This document shows, in pieces, positions 7,178 through 14,127 of a stretch of 26,279 nucleotides of DNA. Below the pieces are notes generated by a model. The model saw only the letters and a program-made list of their open reading frames with translations. It did not search any database and was not told where the DNA came from. Source of the DNA: an uncultured Collinsella sp. (GTDB lineage Bacteria > Actinomycetota > Coriobacteriia > Coriobacteriales > Coriobacteriaceae); assembly GCA_900548815.1 (NCBI GenBank), contig URLR01000026.1, positions 1 through 26,279 of the forward strand, written 5' to 3'. Position numbers and translations under genes: made by a program. Positions within the stretch are counted from its first letter, which is position 1, and each line of letters opens with the position of its first letter.

Positions 7178-8092
7178 CTAGTGGGAGGCCTCGTCGTCGA
7201 GTGCGCGCTTAATGCGGTCGCCCTCGGCAAGGAGATTCTCCAGATAGCGCTGGTCGCGGTCCTTAAGGGCGCGGCTGTAGGCTCCGAGCGATTCGATCAG
7301 ATGGTCAATCTCGAAGGCGAGCGCATCGGCGTCGTCGATCATGAGCTCGGACCACATCTGCGGGTTAAGGTGGGCCACGCGCGTGAGGTCGCGGTAGCTA
7401 CCGGCAGAAAAGCCGTGGTGGACCTGGGCGGTGGGGCTTTTGACGTAGGCGTTGGACACCACGTGCGCGAGCTGGCTCGTAAAGGCGATCACGCGGTCGT
7501 GCTCGGCGGCGGTGGTCACGCTGAACTTGCCAAACCCCAAGGGACGCACCATCTCGCGCACCTGGCCCAAAAGCTCCAGCTTAAGCGCGTCGTCCACTGC
7601 GGGCGGTACAAGCACGAGCGGTGCGCCCTGGAACAGGTCGGCGCGAGAGTGTGCGTAGCCCGAGAACTGGGTGCCCGCCATGGGGTGAGCGCCCACAAAG
7701 TAGAAGCCGTGCTCTCGTGCAAGCTCAAAGGCCCGTTCGCACACGATGCCCTTGACGCCCACGGTGTCGATCACCACGGGGCCCATGATGGCCTCGGTAT
7801 CGGTGGCGTCGGCGAGTGCCTGGGCGTGCGCCTCGAGCCACTCGATGCAGGCCTCGGGGTAGCATGCCAGGACGATGATGTCGCACTCGCCGAGCGTCTC
7901 GTCGTTGAGCTCTCCGGCGACGGTGCCCATGCTGGCGGCCGTCATGACATCGTCATCGGGGTCCCAGGCCAGCACGCGGACGCCCGCCTGTGCATAGCCG
8001 CGGGCAAAACTGCCGCCGATCAGTCCCAGGCCTACGATGCCGGCGCACTTGGGGCCGCCCTGGTTAACGCGCGCGTTTCTCACCGTACCCAT
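7178..8092 (-). CDS. tyrA: prephenate dehydrogenase
   Basis: This enzyme oxidatively decarboxylates prephenate to 4-hydroxyphenylpyruvate, the tyrosine branch. The 304 residues comprise a Rossmann domain with VGLGLIGGS (20-28), an acidic residue at the end of the second strand (Asp44 in AWDP, which suggests NAD preference), and the catalytic His136 in GAHPMAGT, followed by the helical dimer domain with RDLTRVAHLNPQMW. No fused chorismate mutase or ACT domain is visible, so direct Tyr feedback through an ACT domain is not expected. The ATG at 8092 is three bases from the aroF stop codon, with CAGGAG inside the aroF end. Confidence 0.95.
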   Translation of the reverse strand: MGTVRNARVNQGGPKCAGIVGLGLIGGSFARGYAQAGVRVLAWDPDDDVMTAASMGTVAGELNDETLGECDIIVLACYPEACIEWLEAHAQALADATDTEAIMGPVVIDTVGVKGIVCERAFELAREHGFYFVGAHPMAGTQFSGYAHSRADLFQGAPLVLVPPAVDDALKLELLGQVREMVRPLGFGKFSVTTAAEHDRVIAFTSQLAHVVSNAYVKSPTAQVHHGFSAGSYRDLTRVAHLNPQMWSELMIDDADALAFEIDHLIESLGAYSRALKDRDQRYLENLLAEGDRIKRALDDEASH

Positions 8093-8095
8093 GCG

Positions 8096-9121
8096 CTACT
8101 CCTGAACGGTCTCTTGGCAGACAACCTCGCGGATGGCTCGGATGCGGCGCATGGTGTCGTCGAACTGATCGGGGGTGAGGGCCTGGGCGCCGTCGGACCA
8201 GGCGCGGCTCGGCTCGTCGTGGACCTCGATCTCCAGGCCGTTGGCACCGCAGGCGGTCGCGGCGAGCGCCATGGGCTCGACGTAGCGGGTGTAGCCGGTG
8301 GCGTGGCTGGGGTCGGCGACGACGGGCAGGTGCGACAGGTGGTGCAGCACCGGCACGGCGTTGAGGTCGAAGGTGTTGCGGGTGCGGGTCTCGAAAGTGC
8401 GGATGCCGCGCTCGCACAGGATGACGTTGTCGTTGCCCTCGCTCATGATGTACTCGGCGGCCATAAGCAGCTCGTCGATCGTGCCGGACATGCCGCGCTT
8501 GAGCAGAATCGGGGTCTGGGTCTTGCCGACCTCCTTGAGCAGGGGGAAGTTCTGGGCGTTGCGGGCGCCGATCTGCATGACGTCAATCTTCTTGTCCAAG
8601 AAGACCTGCACGTCGCGTGGATCCATGATCTCGGTGACGATCGGCATGTCGAGCTCGGCAGACGCCTCGCACAGCAGGTCGAGGCCGGCGGGGCCCATGC
8701 CCTGGTAGGCGTAGGGGGAGGTGCGGGGCTTGTAGGCACCGCCGCGCAGCATCGTGGCACCGGCGGCCTTCACGCGGCGGGCGATGCGGATGAGGTTCTC
8801 GCCCTCGACGGAGCACGGGCCGGCGATGACCTGGAACTGATCGCCGCCGATCTTGACGCCGTGGCCGCAGTCGATGACAGAGTCCTCGGGGTGGAACTTG
8901 CGGTTGGCACGCTTGAACGGCTCGGAGACGCGCTGCACGCGCTCGACGACGTCCATGGACTCGAGCAGGAACGGGTCGATCTTGGTCGTATCGCCCACCA
9001 GGCCGATGATCGTCTCATTCTCGCCGCGCGAGACATCGGTCTTCAGGCCCTTTTTCTCAATCCAGCTGACGATATGGCTGACTGCCTCGTCGCTGGCGCT
9101 CTGCTTTAAAATAGCAATCAT
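8096..9121 (-). CDS. aroF: 3-deoxy-7-phosphoheptulonate synthase (DAHP synthase, type I-beta with N-terminal regulatory domain)
   Basis: This is step 1 and the usual control point: condensation of PEP and erythrose-4-phosphate. The 341 residues have an N-terminal ferredoxin-like domain (about 1-85) as in Thermotoga DAHP synthase, where it mediates feedback inhibition by Tyr or Phe. The barrel carries AGPCSVE (100-106), RGGAYKPRTSPYAYQG (126-141) and metal ligands Cys103, His273 (PSHATG), Glu299 (EIEVH) and Asp310 (SDGAQ). I chose the ATG at 9121 because MIAILKQ is the typical family start and an AGAGG site lies upstream; a longer frame starts with unrelated residues inside the leader hairpin. 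The symbol is approximate: aroF, aroG and aroH are used loosely for this subfamily. It is the first gene of the operon. Confidence 0.95.
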   Translation of the reverse strand: MIAILKQSASDEAVSHIVSWIEKKGLKTDVSRGENETIIGLVGDTTKIDPFLLESMDVVERVQRVSEPFKRANRKFHPEDSVIDCGHGVKIGGDQFQVIAGPCSVEGENLIRIARRVKAAGATMLRGGAYKPRTSPYAYQGMGPAGLDLLCEASAELDMPIVTEIMDPRDVQVFLDKKIDVMQIGARNAQNFPLLKEVGKTQTPILLKRGMSGTIDELLMAAEYIMSEGNDNVILCERGIRTFETRTRNTFDLNAVPVLHHLSHLPVVADPSHATGYTRYVEPMALAATACGANGLEIEVHDEPSRAWSDGAQALTPDQFDDTMRRIRAIREVVCQETVQE

Positions 9122-9131
9122 GGTGTGCCTC

Positions 9132-9194
9132 TCACCTCGATGGATAACCCTTGCAAAAACGGCCCGCAACGCGAGCCGTGTATATATGGTGCAT
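9132..9194 (-). other. possible leader peptide ORF upstream of aroF
   Basis: A 20-codon frame begins ATG CAC CAT ATA TAC and ends at TGA, 10 bases before the aroF ATG. It contains two Tyr codons and one Phe codon. It starts almost at the transcription start predicted from the upstream -10, so it would be leaderless. The Tyr5 codon immediately precedes the 5' arm of the terminator hairpin. Translation is not shown; this is inference from layout. Confidence 0.3.
9155..9179 (-). terminator. intrinsic terminator / attenuator hairpin in the aroF leader
   Basis: Read on the minus strand, ACGGCTCGC and GCGGGCCGT form a 9-bp stem with one G-T pair around the loop GTT, and the 3' arm runs straight into TTTTT. 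It lies 34 bases upstream of the aroF start and downstream of the predicted promoter. No minus-strand gene lies just upstream that would need terminating, so attenuation is the natural reading. Confidence 0.65.
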
Positions 9195-9202
9195 GAGAGT
9201 TT

Positions 9203-9231
9203 ATACTATCTGACTCGCTTTTGCCTTCTAA
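9203..9231 (-). promoter_or_regulatory. candidate promoter of the aro operon
   Basis: On the minus strand, a TTAGAA -35-like hexamer (9226-9231) and TAGTAT (9203-9208) are separated by 17 bases. The -35 match is poor and the -10 fair. Its position upstream of the leader hairpin and the lack of other candidates support it. Confidence 0.4.
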
Positions 9232-9284
9232 AGTGGGCCGTTGCGCCGCGTCTTCCTCGGAATTGCAAAGCTTTTTCTTTTATT

Positions 9285-9314
9285 TTGATAGCCCGTGGTG
9301 CACTTGGGTATAAT
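9285..9314 (+). promoter_or_regulatory. promoter of tRNA-Arg
   Basis: TTGATA (9285-9290) and a consensus TATAAT (9309-9314) are separated by 18 bases, 12 bases before the mature tRNA 5' end. An A/T-rich tract (about 9263-9286) upstream could act as an UP element. Confidence 0.85.
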
Positions 9315-9325
9315 GCCAAACGTTG

Positions 9326-9402
9326 GCCCTATTAGCTCAGGGGATTAGAGCGTCTGCCTCCGGAGCAGAAGGCCGTTGGTTCGAATCCAACATGGGGCAC
9401 CA
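9326..9402 (+). tRNA. tRNA-Arg, anticodon CCG
   Basis: A full cloverleaf folds by eye. The acceptor stem GCCCTAT pairs with ATGGGGC (one G-T pair). The D stem is GCTC/GAGC, and the anticodon stem TCTGC/GCAGA holds loop CTCCGGA with anticodon CCG at 9360-9362. A 5-base variable loop follows, then T stem GTTGG/CCAAC with loop TTCGAAT, discriminator A and encoded CCA at 9400-9402. It reads the Arg codon CGG. Confidence 0.97.
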
Positions 9403-9413
9403 TCGAACGTAAG

Positions 9414-9447
9414 ACCGTCCGAACCTCGCATGGTCCGGGCGGTTTTT
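9414..9447 (+). terminator. intrinsic terminator after tRNA-Arg
   Basis: ACCGTCCGAACC and GGTCCGGGCGGT form a 12-bp stem with one mismatch and one G-T pair around a 6-base loop, followed by a T5 run. It ends 31 bases before the ATPase start. Confidence 0.85.
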
Positions 9448-9478
9448 CTTATACCGACGCGACGTGATGGGACGTGTT

Positions 9479-12199
9479 ATGGCAGCAACGGATATCGAGC
9501 GCGGACTCTCGACCGCCGAGGTCGAGGAGCGCATCGCCGCCGGTAAGATCAACCGCAACATGGAGCTCAAGACCAAGTCGGTCAAAGAGCTCATCATCGA
9601 GAACCTCTGCACGCTGTTCAATTTGATCAACGTGATCTTGGCGTTCCTGGTCATTTTGACCGGTTCTTTTAAGAATCTGACGTTCCTGTTCGTGGTGTTC
9701 CTCAATACCGCTATTGGCGTCATTCAGTCCATGCGTTCCAAGAAGATGGTCGATAAGCTTACGCTGCTGACTTCCAAGAAGGCCATCGCGGTGCGTGACG
9801 GCGCCGAGGTGGAGCTCGACCTGGACCAGATCGTGCTCGACGACATCATCCGCCTGGGGCGCGGCGACCAGATTCCCGCTGACGCCGTGGTGGTTTCGGG
9901 CGAGGCGCTCGTGAACGAGAGCCTGCTGACGGGCGAGAGCGACCTTATTAAGAAGCAGCCTGGTTCTGAGCTTATGAGCGGCAGCTTTATCGACTCGGGC
10001 CTGCTGCGCGCCCGCGTGATCCATGTCGGCGCCGACAACTACGTGGCTAAAATTAATAACGAGGCGAAGTACGTCAAAAAGGTCAATTCCGAGATCATGA
10101 ACGCGTTTAACGCCATCGTGCGCTTTGCGAGCATCATCATGATCCCGCTTGGTTTGGCGTTGTTTGCCTCGAGTGTGAGCGAGCTGTGGGATGCCGCGGG
10201 AACCCCGGGCGATAGCGCGCTTTCCTGGTGCTTCTCCGAGCTGCTGGCCGGTCGTGTGCCTTCTTCGGCGCTGCTGTCCACGGTGGGCGCCCTGCTGGGC
10301 ATGATTCCGCAGGGCCTGGTGCTGCTGACCTCGTCGGTGCTTGCCATCGCCACGGTGCGTCTGGCGCGCCGCAAGGTACTCGCGCAGCAGCTTTACTGCA
10401 TCGAGACGCTCGCGCGCGTCGACGTGCTGTGCCTGGACAAGACGGGCACTATCACGTCGGGCCGCATGGAGGTTGAGGGCACGTATCCGCTGCCGGTTGA
10501 GGGTGTTGGCTTTGGCGTGGACTCGGACAAGGTGGCTGTTCCCGTCGATACCACGGTGCTCGATTTTGCGCTGGCTAACGTGGCACGTGCGACTTCGGCA
10601 GATGCCAACGAGACCTGCCAGGCGCTGCTCAACTACTACGCCGACCGTCCAGTCGAGGTGTCCGAGCCGCTGTCGGTCATTCCGTTCTCGTCGTCCAAAA
10701 AGTGGAGCGGCGCGTCGTTTGCGCAGGGCTCCTATGTGATGGGCGCCGCGCAGTTTGTGCTCTCGGACCGTGTGTTTTCACAGGTCGAGAACCGTGTCGC
10801 CGAGCTCGCCGATACCTGCCGTGTGCTCGTGGTGGCGCGCGTGGACGGCTTTACGCCCGACGGCGACATGGTGGGCGAGGCCGAGCCCGTGGGCTTTGTG
10901 ACTATTCGTGACGAGATTCGCACCTCGGCAGCCGAGACTATCGGCTACTTTAACGAGCAGGGCGTGACCCTCAACGTGATCAGCGGCGACGACCCGCGTA
11001 CGGTGTCGTCGATCGCGCGCGTGGTGGGCGTGCCGGGCGCCGATGCTTACGTGGACGCGACAACCCTCGATACGCCTTCCAAGATTGATGCGGCAGTGGA
11101 CCGTTACCACGTCTTTGGGCGTGTGACGCCGCAGCAGAAGCGCGAGCTCGTACAGGCGCTCAAGCGCCGCGGGCACACCGTGGCCATGACGGGCGACGGC
11201 GTCAACGACGTGCTGGCGCTCAAGGAGGCCGACTGCTCCGTGGCGATGGCCGCCGGCTCCGATGCCGCGCGCAATGTGGCCGAGATTGTGCTCGTCGACA
11301 ACGACTTTGCCTCGATGCCCGCTGTGGTGGCCGAGGGCCGTCGTTCTATCAATAACCTGCAGCGCTCTGCCGCGCTCTTTTTGACCAAGACGCTTTTCTC
11401 GATGGGCCTGGCGGCGCTGTGCATCGCGTTGCCGCCGTATCCCTTGGAGCCCATTCAGATGACGCTCATCAACTTCTTCTGCATCGGCGCGCCGGGCTTT
11501 GTGCTGGGCCTGGAGCCCAACAACGCCCGCGTGAAGGGGTCGTTCTTGACCAACGTGCTTAAGCGTGCGCTGCCGGCGTCGATTGCGGTCATTTTGGCCG
11601 CGGCGCTCGATATCTTTGTGGCGCGCGTATTTGGCTTTAGCCAGCTTACGCTTTCGACCATGTGCCTGCTCACGTCGTGCGCGGCGAGTGTCAGCCTGAT
11701 CTGGCGCATCTCGCAGCCGCTCACGCCCTTGCGCGTGGTGCTTTTCGTGTTTGTCGTCGCCGGCATCCTGACGGGCGTTATCGGGTTCCCGGGGCTGCTG
11801 TCCATCGCTAACCTGTCGATGGGCCAGATGGTCATCTTGGCGGTTATCGTCGTCTTTACCTGCGCGGTGTTCTTTAAGCTTGCCGCGATGATGGACTCAC
11901 TCAAGCCCCGTCGCCGTCATGCGGCCACCGGCTTTGGCCGTGGCGTGCGCGTTCGTCTGGGTCGCGGCGGCGGCAAGGTGAGCTCGACGGGATCGACCGC
12001 CGAGCGTTTTGCCAAGCGCGTTGCCGCCGATATGGCGCAGCGCCGTGAGGCGCGCACTGTCCGCGAGGCCGAGGCCCGTGCACTCGAGGGCGTGGCCCAG
12101 GCCCAGCCCAAGAAAAAGAAGAGCGCCGTTGCCAAGCGCTCCCGCGTGACCAAATCGGCCCAGGGCATTAAAGTCTCGATGCCCAAGAAAAAGAAGTAG
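9479..12199 (+). CDS. P-type cation-transporting ATPase with long basic C-terminal tail
   Basis: An integral membrane pump that couples ATP hydrolysis to cation transport. Visible core motifs are TGES (151-154, actuator), DKTGT with phosphorylated Asp320 (320-324), and TGDGVND (571-577, hinge). Membrane helices lie near residues 41-85, 230-305 and in the last third before about 805. Helix 4 reads IPQGL (Gln278) instead of the usual PEGL. The general look resembles the CtpE-like branch (Mycobacterium CtpE is linked to calcium), but the ion cannot be assigned from sequence. Residues about 806-906 form a tail with roughly 30 Lys/Arg against 7 acidic residues, ending in KKKK. The start is uncertain: ATG 9479 has only a weak GGGA upstream, and in-frame ATG 9467 and GTG 9464 also exist. 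Confidence 0.9.
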   Translation: MAATDIERGLSTAEVEERIAAGKINRNMELKTKSVKELIIENLCTLFNLINVILAFLVILTGSFKNLTFLFVVFLNTAIGVIQSMRSKKMVDKLTLLTSKKAIAVRDGAEVELDLDQIVLDDIIRLGRGDQIPADAVVVSGEALVNESLLTGESDLIKKQPGSELMSGSFIDSGLLRARVIHVGADNYVAKINNEAKYVKKVNSEIMNAFNAIVRFASIIMIPLGLALFASSVSELWDAAGTPGDSALSWCFSELLAGRVPSSALLSTVGALLGMIPQGLVLLTSSVLAIATVRLARRKVLAQQLYCIETLARVDVLCLDKTGTITSGRMEVEGTYPLPVEGVGFGVDSDKVAVPVDTTVLDFALANVARATSADANETCQALLNYYADRPVEVSEPLSVIPFSSSKKWSGASFAQGSYVMGAAQFVLSDRVFSQVENRVAELADTCRVLVVARVDGFTPDGDMVGEAEPVGFVTIRDEIRTSAAETIGYFNEQGVTLNVISGDDPRTVSSIARVVGVPGADAYVDATTLDTPSKIDAAVDRYHVFGRVTPQQKRELVQALKRRGHTVAMTGDGVNDVLALKEADCSVAMAAGSDAARNVAEIVLVDNDFASMPAVVAEGRRSINNLQRSAALFLTKTLFSMGLAALCIALPPYPLEPIQMTLINFFCIGAPGFVLGLEPNNARVKGSFLTNVLKRALPASIAVILAAALDIFVARVFGFSQLTLSTMCLLTSCAASVSLIWRISQPLTPLRVVLFVFVVAGILTGVIGFPGLLSIANLSMGQMVILAVIVVFTCAVFFKLAAMMDSLKPRRRHAATGFGRGVRVRLGRGGGKVSSTGSTAERFAKRVAADMAQRREARTVREAEARALEGVAQAQPKKKKSAVAKRSRVTKSAQGIKVSMPKKKK

Positions 12200-12313
12200 T
12201 CCGCGGCCTTCAGGGATGTCCTGCGATGTTGAATTGGTGCCTTGCGTTTGTGGGGCCGTGTCGATGTTATGCTCTAACCTCAATTGTTTGAATTGCTTCG
12301 GAAAGAGGATGCC

Positions 12314-13468
12314 GTGATCTGCCCGCATCGCCTAAAGACCATCGAGGACGGCGCCTCGTTCTGCCCCTATTGCAACGCATACGTTGGTCCGGGCGATGGC
12401 CCCGAGCATACCGAGTTCGTGTTCTGCGACGGCTGCGGCGCCCGTCTGTCCCCGCATGACCGTACCTGTCCCAAGTGCGGACGCCCCGCGCCGGGCATCC
12501 TTTCCGAGGACGCGGCCGCATCCGACCTGGCCGCAGGGCGCACGGCCGGCTTTCCGCGCCTGACGCAGGAGCAGATCGATACCGAGGTGCCCCACGCGCC
12601 GGCATCTGCCGCGGCGGTGCTCTCCGACGCAGCCGACCCCAACGAGACCTGCGTGCTGCCTGCCTTCGATAAGGACTTTGGCATCCCCAAGGTCGATATC
12701 CCCACGCCGGTGTCCCTGCGCGATGATGCCCAGCCCAAAAAGCAAAAGCCCAAGCGCAAGGTCCACCCCGACGAGGATGCCTATCACAAGCACAAGCGCC
12801 ATATTCCCAAACCGCTCATCGTCATCGCGGTGCTCGCCGCCGTGTGCGGTGGTGCCTATTGGTTTGTGACTGCCGATCCCATGGGCGTCATGCCCGGCTT
12901 CTACGACCAGTTTGGCCAGGCAGCCAAGACCACCTTCCCGTCGCGCCAAAAGGGCGAGGCCACCGACAAAGAGCCCAAGCAAGAGGATGCGTCCGAGGTC
13001 GTTCAGGAGGAGACTGTCTTAACCGACGACCAGCTCTACACCAGGCTCGACGGCCTGTACCAGACCATCGTGTCGTACAGCGACGATGACCAGATCGGCG
13101 AGGTCATCGATTCGTTTAATAACGGCTATCTGCGCACACCGCTCTCCACCCGCCAGGAGCTGTCGCAGAGCGCCTATGCTCTGCGCGATCAGATTAAAAA
13201 GACCCAGGATGAGCTCAACAACCTCAAGGTTCAGGACGACACGGTCTATGCGGAGGACATCGATCATCTAAAGCAGCTTGCCCAGTGGATGTACGAGCGT
13301 GTCGACGTGATCTGCCAGAGTTGGGATATCTCGCTGTCCATTCCCGACGGCGAGTCGCTGAGCGCCCGTCAGAGCGAGATCCTGGCGCCCATCGCACAAG
13401 GCGGCAACAGCGCACTTAACCAGTACGACGCCAACGTGAGCGCATGGAGGCCGCAGCAGCGTTCGTAA
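12314..13468 (+). CDS. zinc-ribbon single-pass membrane protein, function unknown
   Basis: The 384 residues have an N-terminal cytoplasmic zinc-ribbon region. A first knuckle is incomplete (C3-P-H-R, then C17-P-Y-C20), followed by a full C4 ribbon (C38, C41, C52, C55). A Pro/Ala-rich linker, a very basic stretch (about 140-166) and one transmembrane helix (about 167-185) follow. The roughly 200-residue C-terminal part is probably outside the cell and contains helical, possibly coiled-coil segments around 240-330. The basic side next to the helix supports the N-in orientation. I chose GTG 12314 because AGAGGA precedes it by 6 bases and the ribbon starts there; an in-frame TTG lies at 12284 without a ribosome binding site. 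No known family function is recognised. The layout resembles the TPR membrane protein two genes downstream. Confidence 0.8.
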   Translation: MICPHRLKTIEDGASFCPYCNAYVGPGDGPEHTEFVFCDGCGARLSPHDRTCPKCGRPAPGILSEDAAASDLAAGRTAGFPRLTQEQIDTEVPHAPASAAAVLSDAADPNETCVLPAFDKDFGIPKVDIPTPVSLRDDAQPKKQKPKRKVHPDEDAYHKHKRHIPKPLIVIAVLAAVCGGAYWFVTADPMGVMPGFYDQFGQAAKTTFPSRQKGEATDKEPKQEDASEVVQEETVLTDDQLYTRLDGLYQTIVSYSDDDQIGEVIDSFNNGYLRTPLSTRQELSQSAYALRDQIKKTQDELNNLKVQDDTVYAEDIDHLKQLAQWMYERVDVICQSWDISLSIPDGESLSARQSEILAPIAQGGNSALNQYDANVSAWRPQQRS

Positions 13469-13504
13469 TTTGTTGCCCTCCGGCGGCATAACCTGCGTGC
13501 GCAA

Positions 13505-13534
13505 TTGATGGAAGCCCGTGCTTATTGCTACAAT
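13505..13534 (+). promoter_or_regulatory. promoter for the cyclophilin gene
   Basis: TTGATG (13505-13510) and TACAAT (13529-13534) are 18 bases apart and lie 39 bases upstream of the ATG at 13574. Both hexamers are close to the sigma-70 consensus. Confidence 0.65.
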
Positions 13535-13573
13535 TCGTACAAATATGCTTTAAACGCACGAGGAAGGAACCAC

Positions 13574-14116
13574 ATGTTTGGTTTTAAGAAAGAGCTCTAT
13601 ACGCCCGAGTACCAGCTCGTCGGTGACGAGTGCGCGGTGATCGAGACATCGAAGGGCACCATCAAGGTCAAGTTTGACGGTGAGGGCGCCCCCATCCATG
13701 TGGCGAACTTCTGCGAGCTTTCCACGATGGGCTTCTATGACGGCCTTAAGTTCCATCGCTATGTGCCCGGCTTTGTGATCCAGGGCGGCGACCCCAATAC
13801 CCGCGATATGTCAGGCGCCGACGTCGCTGCCGGCCTTGAGGGCCCCGACGGCATGCCCGGCACCGGCGGCCCCGGCTACTGCATCAAGGGCGAGTTTGCC
13901 ACCAATCCGCGCAACAGCCACGTTGACGGCGCGCTTGCCATGGCTCGCTCCATGGATCCCGATTCCGCGGGCTCGCAGTTCTACTTCTGCCTGGGTGCCC
14001 AGCACAACCTCGACTCCGGCTATACCGTCTTTGGCACCACGGTCGAGGGCCTCGACGTCATCTCGCAGCTGCGCGCCGGCGACGAGATCGTTCATGTCGA
14101 GATCGTTCACGAGTAA
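13574..14116 (+). CDS. cyclophilin-type peptidyl-prolyl cis-trans isomerase
   Basis: This enzyme catalyses cis-trans isomerisation of prolyl bonds. The 180 residues contain the cyclophilin core: KFHRYVPGFVIQGGDP (59-74, catalytic Arg62), ALAMARSMDPDSAGSQFYF (120-138) and YTVFGTTVEGLDV (150-162). No signal peptide or membrane segment is visible, so it is probably cytosolic. The ATG at 13574 has AGGAAGG upstream; a longer in-frame start at 13505 falls inside the promoter. The TPR membrane protein begins 11 bases after its stop, so the two are probably cotranscribed. Confidence 0.95.
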   Translation: MFGFKKELYTPEYQLVGDECAVIETSKGTIKVKFDGEGAPIHVANFCELSTMGFYDGLKFHRYVPGFVIQGGDPNTRDMSGADVAAGLEGPDGMPGTGGPGYCIKGEFATNPRNSHVDGALAMARSMDPDSAGSQFYFCLGAQHNLDSGYTVFGTTVEGLDVISQLRAGDEIVHVEIVHE

Positions 14117-14127
14117 AGGGGACTTCC

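Noticed and set aside
7094..9109. Plus-strand open frame of 671 codons antisense to tyrA and aroF
   Set aside because: High GC makes long antisense frames common; the protein is Val/Ala/His/Gly/Asp-rich without recognisable motifs, while both genes below it are firm.
12208..12235. CAGG/CCTG mini-hairpin after the ATPase gene
   Set aside because: Only a 4-bp stem and no T-run; not a credible terminator.
12240..12280. Possible promoter (TTGCGT ... TATGCT) before the zinc-ribbon gene
   Set aside because: The spacing is about 20 bases and the hexamers are weak, so I did not list it as a feature.
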